Shown piece after piece: positions 21,255 to 32,510 of a DNA stretch of 64,000 nucleotides. Made by a program: the position numbers and the translations under genes. Position 1 is the stretch's first letter; each line of letters begins with the position of its first letter. Where the stretch lies: the NCBI RefSeq assembly GCF_028372415.1, contig NC_092876.1, positions 59,854,385-59,918,384 of the forward strand, written 5' to 3'. This DNA comes from Notamacropus eugenii (taxonomy: Eukaryota > Chordata > Mammalia > Diprotodontia > Macropodidae). A model generated the notes under the pieces. That model searched no databases and was not told the DNA's origin. It saw only the letters and a program-made list of their open reading frames with translations.

Positions 21255-23640
21255 ATTTGGGGGTGTGTGGTGGAGCCAAGATGGTAGTGTAGAAGGGCAG
21301 ACCTGCTATAGCTCTCCCAACCAAAGTCCATAAATACCTGTAAAAATGACTCTAAACAAATTCTACAGCATCAGAAGTCACAAAACAGCACAGTGAAAGA
21401 GATTTCCAGCCCAAGGCAGCCTGGAAGGCTTACAGGAAAGGTATATCACACCAGGATCAGAGTTCAGTACAGCCCAGCCTTGGCCATGGCATGGCATGGA
21501 CAGGACTGGAGCAAGCTTCAGGTCGTGGAATCATGGGCAGCAGCTGTGGTTCCCAGATTCCTCAACTCACAAACACCAGAGACAGCTTCAAAGGTCAGTG
21601 AGAAAGCTCTTTCACCTGGGTGAGGAGGGAGTAGGGTCCTGCCCTATCCCCAAACCCAGGCAGCTGCAGCATCCATTTTTGGAGCCCTCAGCCTAAGACC
21701 CTTGGGGAATCAAGGGGCTAATTTGAATCTCAACCCTGAGTGGCAGCCCTGGGATGAGGAGGAGCACTGGCATGGTGGAGTTGGAGGCAGTTGTGGAGAG
21801 GGAACTCTACTCACAGATCCTGGGCAGAAAGGCTTGTGGTTGCTCCCAGACCAGTGCCCAGGCCAAGAGAGGAGTAAATTTCCCTTGATTGTGCGACCTT
21901 GGAGGAACTGAGAACTTACAAGTCCCTAGAATATACCCTCCACTTGACAAAGGACTCAAAAATCAAGTAACTGGCTGGGAAAATGCCCCAAAAAAGGGGG
22001 AAAAGTAAGACTATAGAAGGCTACTTTCTTGGTGAACAGATATTTTCCTCCATCCTTTCGAATGAGAAAGAACAAAGCAAACCTTTAGAGGAAGACATCA
22101 AAATCAAGGCTTCTTCATCCAAAACCTCCAAAATAAATATGCAATGATCTCAGACCATGGAAGAGGTCAAAAGAGATTTTGAAAATCAAGTAAGAGAGGT
22201 TGAAGAAAAATTGGGAAGAGAAATGAGAGAGATGCAAGAAAATCATGAGAAGTATATCAACAGTTTGCTAAAGGAGACTCAAAAAATGCTGACAAAAATA
22301 ACATGTTTAAAAAACGACTAACCTAAATGGCAAAAGAGGTCCAAAAAACCAGTGAGGAGAAGAATGCTTTGAAAAGCAGAGTTAGCCAAATGGAAAGAGA
22401 GGTTCAAAAGTTCTCTGAAGAAAATAGTTCTTTAAAAATTAGAATGGAGCAGATGGAAGCCAATGACTATGAGAAACGAAGAAATCACAAAATAAAATCA
22501 AAAGAATGAAAAAATTGAAGTTCTCATTGGAAATACAACTGACCTGGAAAATAGATCCAGGAGAGACAATTTAAAAATTATGGGACCAGAGCTGAATAGA
22601 AACTTTGACTTTCAAACACAAGAATCAAGAGAAGCATGAAAAGGTAAACAAGAAAGAGAAATCATAAGGGACTTACTAAAGTTGAGCTGTTTACATTCCT
22701 ATATAGAAAGATAATATTTGTAACTCTTGAGACTTTTCTCAGTATTTGGGTAGTTGGAGGGATTATATACATATTGACAGAGGGCAGAGGGTGAGTTGAA
22801 TAAGAATGATATCTAAAGGAAGAAATGATATCTAAAGGAAGGAATGATATCTAAAAAAATAAAATTAAGGGGTGAGAGAGGAATATATTGGGAAAAGAAA
22901 GGGAAAAATTGAGTGGGGCAAAATATCTCTCATAAAAGAGGCAAGAAAAAGCTTTTTCAATGGAGGGGAAAAAAGGGGAGGTGAGAAGGAAAAAGTGACA
23001 CTTACTCTCATCACATTTGTCTCAAGGAGGGAATAACATGCACAGTCAATTTGGTATGAAAATCTGTCTTACACTACAGGGATGTAAGGGAGAAGGGGAT
23101 AAATGAGCTGTGGGGAGGATGATAGAAGGGAGGGCAAATGGTAGAAGTGAGTAATTAGAATAAAAATTTTTTGGGAGGGAAAAGGACAAAAGAGAGAATA
23201 GAATAAATGAGGGATAGATTAGGATGGAGGGAAATACAGTTAGTCTTTCACAACATGACTATTATGGATGTCTTTTGCATAACTACACATGTGTAGCCTA
23301 TACTAAATTGCTTGTCTTCACAGTGGGGATGTGTGGGGAGGGAGGAAGGGAGAGAAGTTGGAACTCAAAGATTTAGGAACAAATGTTGAGAATTGTTTTT
23401 CCATGCAACTGGGAAATAAGAAATACAGGTAATGGGGTATAGAAATCTATCTTGTACTATAAGAAAAGAAAGAAGATGGGGATAAGGGAAGGGAGGGGTG
23501 TGATAGAAGAGAGGGCAGATTGGGGGAAGGGGTAATCAGAATGCACGATGTCTTGGGATAGGGGAGGGGAGTGATGGGGAGAAAATTTGGAGCTCAAAAT
23601 TTTGTGGAAATGAATGTTGAAAACTACAAATAAATAAATT
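21255..23640 (+). mobile_element. ORF1-only, HAL1-like LINE-1 derivative
   Basis: L1-type 5' end ('gagccaagatggtagtgtag'), a 5' UTR, then a decayed ORF1 at about 22150-22638. The coiled coil is present, but the frame jumps from 'RRDNLKIMG' straight to the terminal 'PELNRNFDFQTQESREA', losing the RRM and CTD. About 1 kb of G/A-rich 3' sequence follows and ends 'aataaataaattttaaaaaa'. There is no ORF2 anywhere. This is the structure of HAL1 (half-L1) elements. It is inserted in an opposite-strand L1. Confidence 0.6.
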
Positions 23641-23649
23641 TTAAAAAAA

Positions 23650-24156
23650 GAATATAGTATGAGCATAAAAAGAAAATATTTGCAAAATGTTTATACCATT
23701 AAACAGCACCACCAACAATGTGTTGGTTTAGGTATCATTCTACTGCCCCTCTACCATTGATTATTGCCATTTTTTTTCATATTTGCCAATTTCCAGAGTG
23801 TGAAGTGAAACCTCAGGGCTCTTCTGATTTGCTTTTTCTTATTATTAGTGATTTGGAGGATTCTTTAATGTGGTTATGAATACTCTATTTTTCTTCCTTT
23901 GAGAAGTATTTGTTCAAATCCATTGACTAACTTATCTATTGGGGAATGACTATTATTCTTATAGATTTGTTATTTTTTTATATCATTGATACCAACCTCT
24001 TATTTGATACAAATATTTTCACATTTGACCACTTCCCTTCTTATCCCAGATACATTAATTTTGAGTGTAGAAGCTTTTCATTTTCATGTAATCAAAGTTA
24101 TATATTTTATCTCTTGTAATTGCCTCTGTCTCTTGTTTAGTCAAGAATATATCTAC
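23650..24156 (-). mobile_element. LINE-1 ORF2 fragment, continuation
   Basis: Reverse-complement L1 ORF2 sequence ('attattagtgatttggagga', 'cttatctattggggaatgac') that continues the piece at 20735-21250. It ends abruptly at the start of a plus-strand L1 fragment. Confidence 0.6.
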
Positions 24157-25643
24157 CTTGGGTCAGTGGAATAGGTTAGGTACACAAGACACAATAGTCA
24201 ATGACTATAGCAGTCTACTGTTTGATAAACCACAGGACCCCAGCTCCTGGGATAAGAATTCACTGTCTGAGAAAAACTGCTGGAAAAACTGGAAAATAGT
24301 GTGGTGGAAACTGGGCATAGACAATGCCTGACACCATATTCCAGAATAAAGTCCAAATGGGTACAAGATCTAGGTATAAAGGCTGATACTATAAACAAAC
24401 TAGGGGAGCATGGAATAGTTTATTTGTTACATTTATGGAGAATGGAGGAATTTATAACCAAGCAAGAGATAGATAACATTATGAAATGCAGAATGGATAA
24501 CTTTGATTACATTAAATTGAAAAGATTTTCCACAAACAAAGCCAATGCGACCAAGATTAGGAGGGAAGCAGAAAACTATGGAAGAATTTTTACAGCTAGT
24601 GTTTGTGATAAAGGCCTCATTTTAAAAATATATAGAAAACTGAGTCAAATGTACAAGAATACAAGTCATTCCCCAATTGATAAATGGTCAAAGGATATGA
24701 ACAGGCAGTTTTCATAGAAATATGAAAAAATGCTCTAAATCATTATTGATTAGAGAGATGCAAATCAAAACATCTCTGAGGTACCACACCACATCTATCA
24801 TATTGGTTAACATGACAAAACAGGGAAATGATAAATGTTGGAGAAGACATGTGAGAGTTGGAACACTAATCCTTTATTGGTGGAGCTGTGAACTGATTCA
24901 ACCTTTCTGGAGAGCAATTTGAAACTATGCCCAAAGGGCTATAAAAATGTGTATACCCTTTGACCAGCAATACTGCTTCTAGAGCTGTATCCCAAAGAGG
25001 TCATAAAAATGAGAAAAGGACCCACACCTACGAAAATATTTGTAGCAGATCTTTTTGTGGTTGCCAAGAACTGGAAATTGATAGGATGCCCATCAATTGG
25101 AAAATGATTGAACAAGTTGTGGCATATAGATACAATGGAATACTATTGTGCTATAAGAAATGATCAACAGGTAGACTTCAGAAAAACCTGGAAAGACTTG
25201 TATGAACTGATGCCAAGTAAAGTGAGCAGAACTAGGAGAACATTATACACCAACATTATACACAGTAACAGCAACAGTATGCCAGGACTGTTTTTGATAG
25301 ACAGCCCTTCACAGCAATGCAACAATCTAAAACATTACCAAAGGACTCATGGTGCAAAATGCTGTCCACATCCAGAGAAAGAACTATGGAGTCAGAATGC
25401 AGAATGAAGCAGACTATTTCTTCTTTGTTATGTTTTATTTTGCTTTGTTTTTTCTCATGGTTTCTCCCATTCATTTTAATTCTTCTCTGTAACAAGACTA
25501 ATGTGAAAATGTATTTAATAGGAATGTATGTGTAGAACCCATATAAGATTGCATGCCATCTTGGGGAGGGATGGGGAGAAAATTTAGAACTTATGGAAGT
25601 GATTGTTGAAAACTGTAAACAAATAAATTAATAAATTTGGAAA
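24157..25643 (+). mobile_element. 5'-truncated LINE-1, ORF2 C-terminus to poly(A)
   Basis: Plus-strand homologue of the intact L1 from about 18975 onward: decayed frames 24301-24717 and 24722-24922 (WRRHVRVGTLILYWWSCELI), the 'AIRNDQQVDFRKTWKDLYEL' end, and a 3' UTR ending in 'aataaattaataaatttgga'. Several frameshifts are present. Confidence 0.8.
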
Positions 25644-25654
25644 AAAATAAAAAG

Positions 25655-26240
25655 CTATTATATCTGCCATAACAACTTTGGCAAAGTTGCAGCATATAAA
25701 GTAAAACCACATAAATCATGGGTATTTCTATATATTACTAACAGAGTCCAACAGCAAAAGATAGAAAGAGAAAGTAACTGTAGACAAAATATAATACTTG
25801 GGAGTCTACGTATCAAGACAGAGCCACAAACTATATGAACACAATTACAAAATACTTATCACACAAACAAAGTCAGATCTAAATAAATGGAAAAATATCA
25901 ATTGCTCAAGGGTAGACCAAGCCAATATAATAAAAATGACAATTCTACCTAAATTAATTTACTTATTCATTGTCATACCAATCAAACTACAAAAAAATTA
26001 TTTTATAAAGCTAGAAAAAAATAACAAAATTTATCTGGAAGAACAAAAGATCCATAATGTAAAGGGAATTAATGAAAAAATGCAAGGGAGGGTAACCTAG
26101 TTATATCAGATCTAAAACTATATTACAAAGCAATGATTATCAAAACTACTTGGCACTATATAAGAAATCAAGTGTTGGATCAGTGGCATAGGTTAGGTAC
26201 ACAAGACACAGTTGTAGGAAAAGGACAACTGGACAGTTAT
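25655..26240 (+). mobile_element. LINE-1 ORF2 internal fragment
   Basis: Matches the segment just downstream of the reverse transcriptase FADD region ('NNFGKVAAYKVKPH', 'LGVYVSRQSHKLYEHNYKIL'). It ends in 'gtacacaagacacag', overlapping in content with the start of the fragment at 24157, so the two may be one rearranged copy. Confidence 0.7.
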
Positions 26241-26974
26241 AGTTTAACAACTGATTTGAGACTTTTCCTGAAGAGGATGTAGCTGTTTGATCACCCAACA
26301 ATGCTGTAGGTGAGCCAGGGAAGTTATAAGATAAGAGATTATCCTGGAAGAGGCAGAGGAAGAATAGAAAAATATTAGTAATTAGTGATTCTCTGCTTAG
26401 GTGTAACAGTTTACTAACAACGATAGACAGGGCCTTCGACTTATCAGAGAATATTCCAAGACAACTACCCACTTCTGGCGATTATGGATACAAATGTCAT
26501 TTCCAGAAGGAATCGAAAAAGTGCCAGCAATGGTGAAGTTTTCAATAAAGAACAAAAGATCAGAAATACACATGGTTGTGTTTTCCTCACTTTTGCCCAT
26601 TGAAGGTAAAGGATGGAAAAGACAAAAATTCATTTGGTAAGTACGAAATTTTGTACACACAATTTTGGTATGTACTAATGGATTTGGATGTGGATTATAG
26701 CTTACATTATAGGGTTGACAGATTCCTGTCCATAGATGTAGTACATCTAACAAAGGCTATTAAGAAGGTACCTGAAGGTGACTTTCAAATTTAATCAAAA
26801 GGGCTTTAGACTAATATGAATGGGGTGAATGAGGGAGATGACTGTTTATATACATAAGTTAGACATTATACAGAGTAGCCACAAACAAATATTCCTATAA
26901 AAAAATCTGGAACTTATAAAGTTCAGAATGAGTTGAGGTTGGCCAAGGAAGCTAAGGAGAAAAAAAAGATTTTT
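26241..26974 (+). other. Unassigned sequence, possibly 5' part of a CR1/L3-like element
   Basis: No confident family match. Weak coding-like character on plus: 26576-26794 is open for 72 codons, and 'RLAKEAKEKKKIFK' near 26940 resembles the segment preceding the reverse transcriptase in CR1-type elements. It lies upstream of the CR1-like piece at 28556-29300, from which insertions separate it. Confidence 0.3.
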
Positions 26975-26991
26975 AAAAAATTACATACTAG

Positions 26992-27261
26992 TCACTCACA
27001 TAATGTAGCAGATCATGTTTGTGTATGTGTATCTGTTTGTGTATCATGTTCTGATTTGTTATACGGATTCTTTCATTTATCTTAGTCTGACTACATAGCA
27101 TGACTATAGTGAAAATATACTCAATAGGAAAGTATATGTAGAATCTATACAGAATTGTATGCAGTCGTGGGGAGGGAGGGAGGTAGTGGGGGGTAGGTGG
27201 GGAGGGATAAAATTGCAATTGTATGGCAGTGATTGTTAAACATTAAAAAATAAAAAATAAA
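26992..27261 (+). mobile_element. Young 5'-truncated LINE-1 (3' UTR only)
   Basis: Almost identical to the 3' end of the full-length L1 (20227-20497), including the G-rich tract and A-tail. It is bounded by a 17-bp target-site duplication, AAAAAATTACATACTAG, at 26975-26991 and 27262-27278. Confidence 0.9.
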
Positions 27262-27324
27262 AAAAAATTACATACTAGGAGAAAAAAGGTAGACTAAAGA
27301 AGAGATAGGAGTTTTGCTTGGCAT

Positions 27325-28425
27325 CTTCATGCTCACTAACCATGGGTATCCTACAAGGTTCTGTCCTAGGCCCTCTTCTCTCCTTCCTTTACCCTATTTC
27401 ACTTGGTGATCTCATCAGCTCCTATGGATTCAACTCTAATTTCTATGCTGATGATTCGCAGATCTATTTATCTAGCCCCAGTCTCTTTGCTTAATTTTAG
27501 TACCAAATTATCATTTGGACATCTCAAACTGAATGCCCTATAGAAATCTTAAGATCAATTTGTCCAGAACTGAACTCAGTCTTTTCTTTCAAGCTCTGCC
27601 CTCTTCCTAATTTTCATTATTGTAGAAGGTACTACCATCCTCAACTCACCCAAGCTTTCAAGATAGGTGTTATTCTTGTCTCCCATCCCCATATTCAATT
27701 TATTGCCAAGTCCCACCAATTTTACCTTCAAAGTATCTCTCTTATAAGTTCCCTTCTCTCATCTGGCACTGGCATCACCTTGGTGTGAACTCTCATCACT
27801 TTGTACCTGGATTATTGCAGTAGTCTACTGGTGAGTCTCCTTGCCTTAAGTCTATCTTCCACTTAATTGTCAAAGTGATCTTGAAGAGTTGATCTGGCCA
27901 TATTACCCTCCCTATTCAGTTAACTCCAGTGACTGCTTATTATCTCCAGGATTAAATACAAAATCCTCTGTTTGGCTTATAAAGTCCTTCATAACCTGAC
28001 CCCTTTCTACATTTCCAGTCTTCTTACATATACTCTCTTCTCTCCCACCCCATATATTCTGCAATCCAGTGACAGTGGGCTCCTTGCTATTCCTCACACA
28101 AGTTACTTATATTTTCCCTGGTTTATTCTCATGTATGGAATTTTCTCCCTCCTCATCTCTGCCTTTTGGCTTCCTTCAAGTGTCAGCTAAAATTCCACTT
28201 TCTTAATCCTCCTTAATACTAGTTTCTTTCCTCTGTTGATTATCTCCAATTTATCTTGTGTATATATTGTTTGTACATAGTTTTTGCATGTTGTTTCCTT
28301 TTCTTCAGTAGACTATCAGCTCCCAAAGGAGAAGGATTGTCCTTTCCTTTCTTTGTATCCCCAGTGCTTAGTACAGTGCGTGGCACATACTAAGGTTAAT
28401 AAATTCTTGCTGACTCAACATGATT
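27325..28425 (+). mobile_element. LINE-2 3' portion with decayed reverse transcriptase
   Basis: Plus-strand translation around 27345-27480 gives '[19 protein letters not shown]' and '[12 protein letters not shown]', the L2 reverse transcriptase (YADD box). It is followed by the typical L2 3' end with 'tttgtatccccagtgcttag' and 'taataaattcttgctgac'. There are many stops, so it is ancient. Confidence 0.8.
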
Positions 28426-28555
28426 TGAATGAGATGGCAACAAAGAGAATGAGGAGACAACTACCCTACTTTTTTTCTCTTCTTTTTTCACTGTCAAGGA
28501 AAATTACCTTTATCCTTGGAAATGATAGAACAAGAAAGACCAACAAGTAGTTGAT

Positions 28556-29300
28556 ATTCAAGAAAAGGAGGTTGTAAGAGAATACCTAGTTGCCTTCAAT
28601 GAATTTGAGCCATCAAGCCCTGATGAACTACAACCTTGGTTCCTGAAAAAGCTAGTACATGTGATTGCTAAGCTGTTGTCACTGACATTTGAAAGATCAT
28701 AGAAAAGGGAAGAAGTGCCATGAGACTGGAGAAAAGTCAATGTGCTGATTTTAAAAAAAAGGGAAGAGAACAGAATCTGTAAACTAAAAACGAGTGAGCT
28801 TGATTTCAATTTCAGGGAATATTCTGGAATAGATCATTAAAATAGCTGCCAAAGATCTAGAAAATTAAGCTGTGATTACAAAGAGCCATCATCCCTTAGG
28901 TGCCAGACTAACCTTAATGCCTTCCCCCCCCCCCCCCCCAAGATTTCTAAACTAAGGGAAAATGCTGTGGATGGATTTTTCCTAGATGTGGCAAAGTTTT
29001 TGATAAAGTATCTTATACTGTTCTAGTGGAGACAATGGGGGTATGCATGAGACCATAATAAAGTCAAATGGACTCAGAAATAAGTGGATGCCTGAACTCA
29101 AAGAGATCTGTGCTTGGACCTGTGGTTTTTTAATATTTTTATCAATGATTTGGATAAAAGCATAGATGATGTAGTCATCAAATTTTCAGGTAGCACAAAG
29201 CTGGGAGGCATAGCTAATAAATTAAAGGAACTTGAAAGAAGGTTTATTAGATCTGTAGATAGAGGAAAAGTTCATGATCAAATGAAATATAGAGGTCCAC
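28556..29300 (+). mobile_element. CR1/L3-like LINE reverse transcriptase remnant
   Basis: Fragments in changing frames read 'EVVREYLVAFNEFEPSSPDE', 'DWRKVNVLI', 'VSLISISGNILE' and 'NIFINDLDKSIDDVVIKF..STKLGGIA', the order of CR1-clade reverse transcriptases. The FADD box is mutated (FSGS). It contains a 17-nt C run near 28923-28939. Confidence 0.7.
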
Positions 29301-29324
29301 AGAGGGTAAAATGTCCAGTTTCAA

Positions 29325-30240
29325 TTTAATTAATTTTTTTGCACAAACAAAATCAATGCAGCTAAATTTAGACAAGAAGCAAATAAATGACAAAAATCTT
29401 TTCAGTAAGTTTATCTTATAAAAGGAGTCATTTCTAAGATATACATTGAAATGATTCAAATTTATAAGAATGAGGGCTATTCCCAAGGTGACAAATGGTC
29501 AGAAGATTTCAATAAGCAGTTTTTGGAGGAAGAAATCCAACTAGCAATAGTCATATGAAAAAAATGCTCTAAGTCACTAATAATTAGAGAAGTGAAAATT
29601 AAAATGACTCTGAAGTTCCGTGTCAAATCCATCATGTTGACAGTGATGACACAAAAGCAAAATGACAAGTGTTAGAAAGGTTTTGGGAAAATAGGCACAA
29701 TCATGCTCTATTGGTATAGCTGTGAAATGACTTAGTCATTCAAGAAAACACTTTGAAATTGAGTTCCTGAAACTGTTAAACTGTACAAATATTTTTGACT
29801 CAGTGATAAATTATTCAAAAGGAAAAGGACCCCATGCACAAAATTATTTATAGTGGCTAATTTTGTGGTGCAAAGAATTGGAAACTGAGGGGGTGCCCAT
29901 CAATTGGGGAATGGCTGGACACATTATGGCATGTAGAAATGATGCAATATTGTTGGGTTATAAGAAATGATAAAGGGATGGTCTCAAAGAAACCTGTGAA
30001 GACTTACATGAACTGGTTCATATCATGAACTGATATGAGCAAAATCAGAAGAATACTCTACATAATAACAATATTTTAAAGACAGCTTTGAAATACTTAG
30101 AAACTTGGGTCAGTTTGATGACCAAACACAATTCCAGAAGATTCATGATGAACCATGCTGTCTACCTCCTAACAGAGAGGTAGGTGATAATCTCAGAGAG
30201 CAGAATGAGACTTTTTTGGGGACATGGATTAAGTGGGGAT
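29325..30240 (+). mobile_element. Old LINE-1 3' fragment
   Basis: Degenerate ORF2 C-terminus on plus, with 'cagtttttggaggaagaaat', 'catcaattggggaatggctg' and a 3' UTR. It is more diverged than the other L1 pieces and has many frame breaks. Confidence 0.7.
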
Positions 30241-30295
30241 TTGTTTTTCTTGACTATTCACGTTTACAACAAGGGCTTTATTTATTGTTTTCTCT

Positions 30296-30510
30296 TTGTG
30301 TGGGTTGTTATTTGTCCTTCATTCTTAAGAAGGACCATGACATCAGGAAGTTGATGCTGTGGCTTGTGAATGAATTGGATTTAAGTGAGGGAAGACTGTG
30401 CAAAGTCACTAACCTCAACCTTTCCTCTAGAGCTATCTGGGTCCAGTGGCAAGATATAAATTAGGATGACTGGAGATGACCCTGGATGCAGTGAGAGACC
30501 TTGGCCTCTG
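30296..30510 (+). mobile_element. Marsupial SINE, second type (left part)
   Basis: 'tccttcattcttaagaagga', 'ccatgacatcaggaag', 'gtccagtggcaagatat' and 'gactggagatgaccctggat' recur at 31415-31580 and 43295-43480. The same family is seen at 52555-52670 and inverted at 63335-63405. Confidence 0.7.
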
Positions 30511-31010
30511 TAATGGAGGTTAAAACTCTTCTCCACCCATTAATAAGCCTCAGCTGGAGCTTGGTTAGGGGAGGCTTGTTTGCTTGAAGGCTTTCACACC
30601 TTTTGGTAATTACGCACTGAAGCACATGGGTTGTGATGCCTTCTGGCTCCATATATACTCTGAAGTGAGGTTTTGCTTTGGGACTCAATCATTGGCAGAA
30701 TGTTCATGTGATTGGCCCAGATGAGACTCTGGGAAGCTGCTAAGGAGCCCCCTGGCTTTGAAAACCCAGATGTTGGTGCTTCTCTCTCTGGTCACTATGT
30801 ATGACTGTAATGGTCAGAAGCTGAATCTGTCTATTGATCTGTGATGTATGTATTGCCTATGGTCAGACAGTTGGAAGCCCTGTCTATTTGTCTCTCTATT
30901 GGTATATGTGTTTGATTGAAGCAATTGTTGACCCCTCAAAAGTTGCTTTCCTTTTAGAAAAGCAGATCTAAGAAGGCTGTACCAGCCTGTCTTCCTGGGT
31001 ATGTCAGAAT
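30511..31010 (+). mobile_element. Possible solo LTR splitting a SINE
   Basis: A ~500-bp segment absent from the equivalent SINE at 43295-43690. It has a TATA-like 'ccatatatactctgaagtga' near 30648-30667 and T/C-rich flanks. The SINE tail seems to resume at about 31020 ('aagccaaggtccttctcagg'). Boundaries are approximate. Confidence 0.35.
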
Positions 31011-31210
31011 GCTTGCTCTTATAGACTCTCTAAGCCAAGGTCCTTCTCAGGTCTCAATTTGACCAAGGCAATGCTGTTCAATGATTAAGACTAGGTAAAA
31101 AAGGAGACAAAGAATGGCCTCTTTTACCTAGTCAAAAAAATCATTCTGGGAGGGGAATACACCCAGGGTCTCCCGCTAAAACAGAAGCAGTTGCTATCCA
31201 TATTTACTCC
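31011..31210 (+). mobile_element. SINE tail segment
   Basis: 'gagacaaagaatggcctctt', an A-run, then 'aaaacagaagcagttgc', matching 43560-43680 after the same SINE. Confidence 0.5.
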
Positions 31211-31414
31211 TAACCAATCAGGGCCCAAACAATGACCATTAAGTGGGGCTTGTGCTGGGACCCACCGATGGCCAATCAATAAAAGTCAAAGTGAACTGGA
31301 AAGGAGAGGAGAGGAAAGGGAAAAGGAAAGGGAGGAGCTGCATTGTCCAATCGGAGTTGGACAGCTAGGTCAGCAGTGGGGCATCCTGTATCACTCACAG
31401 GTTATTGCTTGTAC

Positions 31415-31580
31415 TTTACTCATAAAAAGGATCGTCAGGAAGGTGATGCCATGACCTGCAAGTGAACTAGATTTAAATGAGGGAGGGCTGTGCAAAGTGA
31501 TCAGCTCACTTTCTCCTTCAGAGCCATCCAGGTCCAGACACAAATCAGGATGACTGGAAATGGCTCCCTGCATGAGTATA
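31415..31580 (+). mobile_element. Marsupial SINE, second type
   Basis: 'aaggtgatgccatgacctgc' and 'aatcaggatgactggaaatg' match the other copies of this SINE in the window. Confidence 0.65.
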
Positions 31581-31639
31581 GAATTGGGAAGGAGAGAAGG
31601 TGGCTTTGATAGGGTGGAAGGGGAGAGAGGAAAAGAGAG

Positions 31640-31643
31640 AGAA

Positions 31644-31716
<73 letters not shown>
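31640..31716 (+). repeat. (GA)n microsatellite
   Basis: About 75 bp of nearly uninterrupted GA dinucleotides. It is followed at 31725-31900 by a MIR-like SINE. Confidence 0.95.
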
Positions 31717-31721
<5 letters not shown>

Positions 31722-32310
31722 TGAACCAGCTTTGGCAACAGAAGTCCTGTATTCAAATCCTGGCTCTTCCATTTATTACAGGTGTGATTTTGGCCAAAAT
31801 CATCTATGTTCTCTGAGCTCCAGTTTCTTTATTTGCCAAATGAGGGAATTCATCTAGATGATTTAGGAAATTCTTTCCAGCTCTACCTCTTAAGTTCTTA
31901 TATACATATGGAAGGAGTCAGTACTTTATTAAGTGTACAAAAAAGAAAAAAGAGTGGTGGCACAGATAATCCCCAAATGGGAAGTCTGGGGATTTGGATG
32001 TGACTCTTGACTGCAAGGATCCCACCTTCCTAATTGCATTTGATTGAGGCAGATACTATTCTGAATCCACATTCCTGGAGTATTGTGGATGGTAGATCAG
32101 AGGCTTTGTGGTTCTGGGGCAATGGAACCTGGGAATAAGAATTTCAGTGGATTATGGACAAAAGGATACTCAAGAGTTGTGTATCCCTCTCTAGCTCATC
32201 AGGAGACGCCTGGAGGGTAAACAGTGAGCCTGAGGAAACACTGCTGAAAGGAGGAGGGAAGAAAGGAGTCTAGAGGTCAGAAAAAAACACAGAGTCAGCT
32301 AATGGGATGT

Positions 32311-32316
32311 TTTATT
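32311..32316 (-). terminator. Candidate poly(A) signal of PLA2-like gene 2
   Basis: AATAAA on the minus strand occurs 195 nt after the stop codon, in non-repetitive sequence. This is a plausible 3' UTR length for the family. No transcript evidence is available. Confidence 0.5.
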
Positions 32317-32510
32317 CTGTAGGAATCTTTGAGCAGTCAGAGGAGGTAGTCCAGAAAGTGGGAAAGGAGCAGAGCTAGCTTCCCTTTTTCCTTCTTTCCC
32401 CACTCCCTCTCCCTCAGACCATCTGACCCATCCACAAGGCAAGGCTCCAGACAAGAAGACTTTAAGATTCCTTCTTGATTCGCCTTGCTAATGGAGGAGA
32501 ACTTGAGCTC

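Noticed and set aside
28923-28939. 17-nt C homopolymer as a functional element
   Set aside because: It lies inside a decayed CR1-like element and is most simply replication slippage or a sequencing-length uncertainty.
31391-31857. Serine-leucine and Arg-Glu repeat frames
   Set aside because: They are translations of the (GA)n tract and the adjacent SINE.
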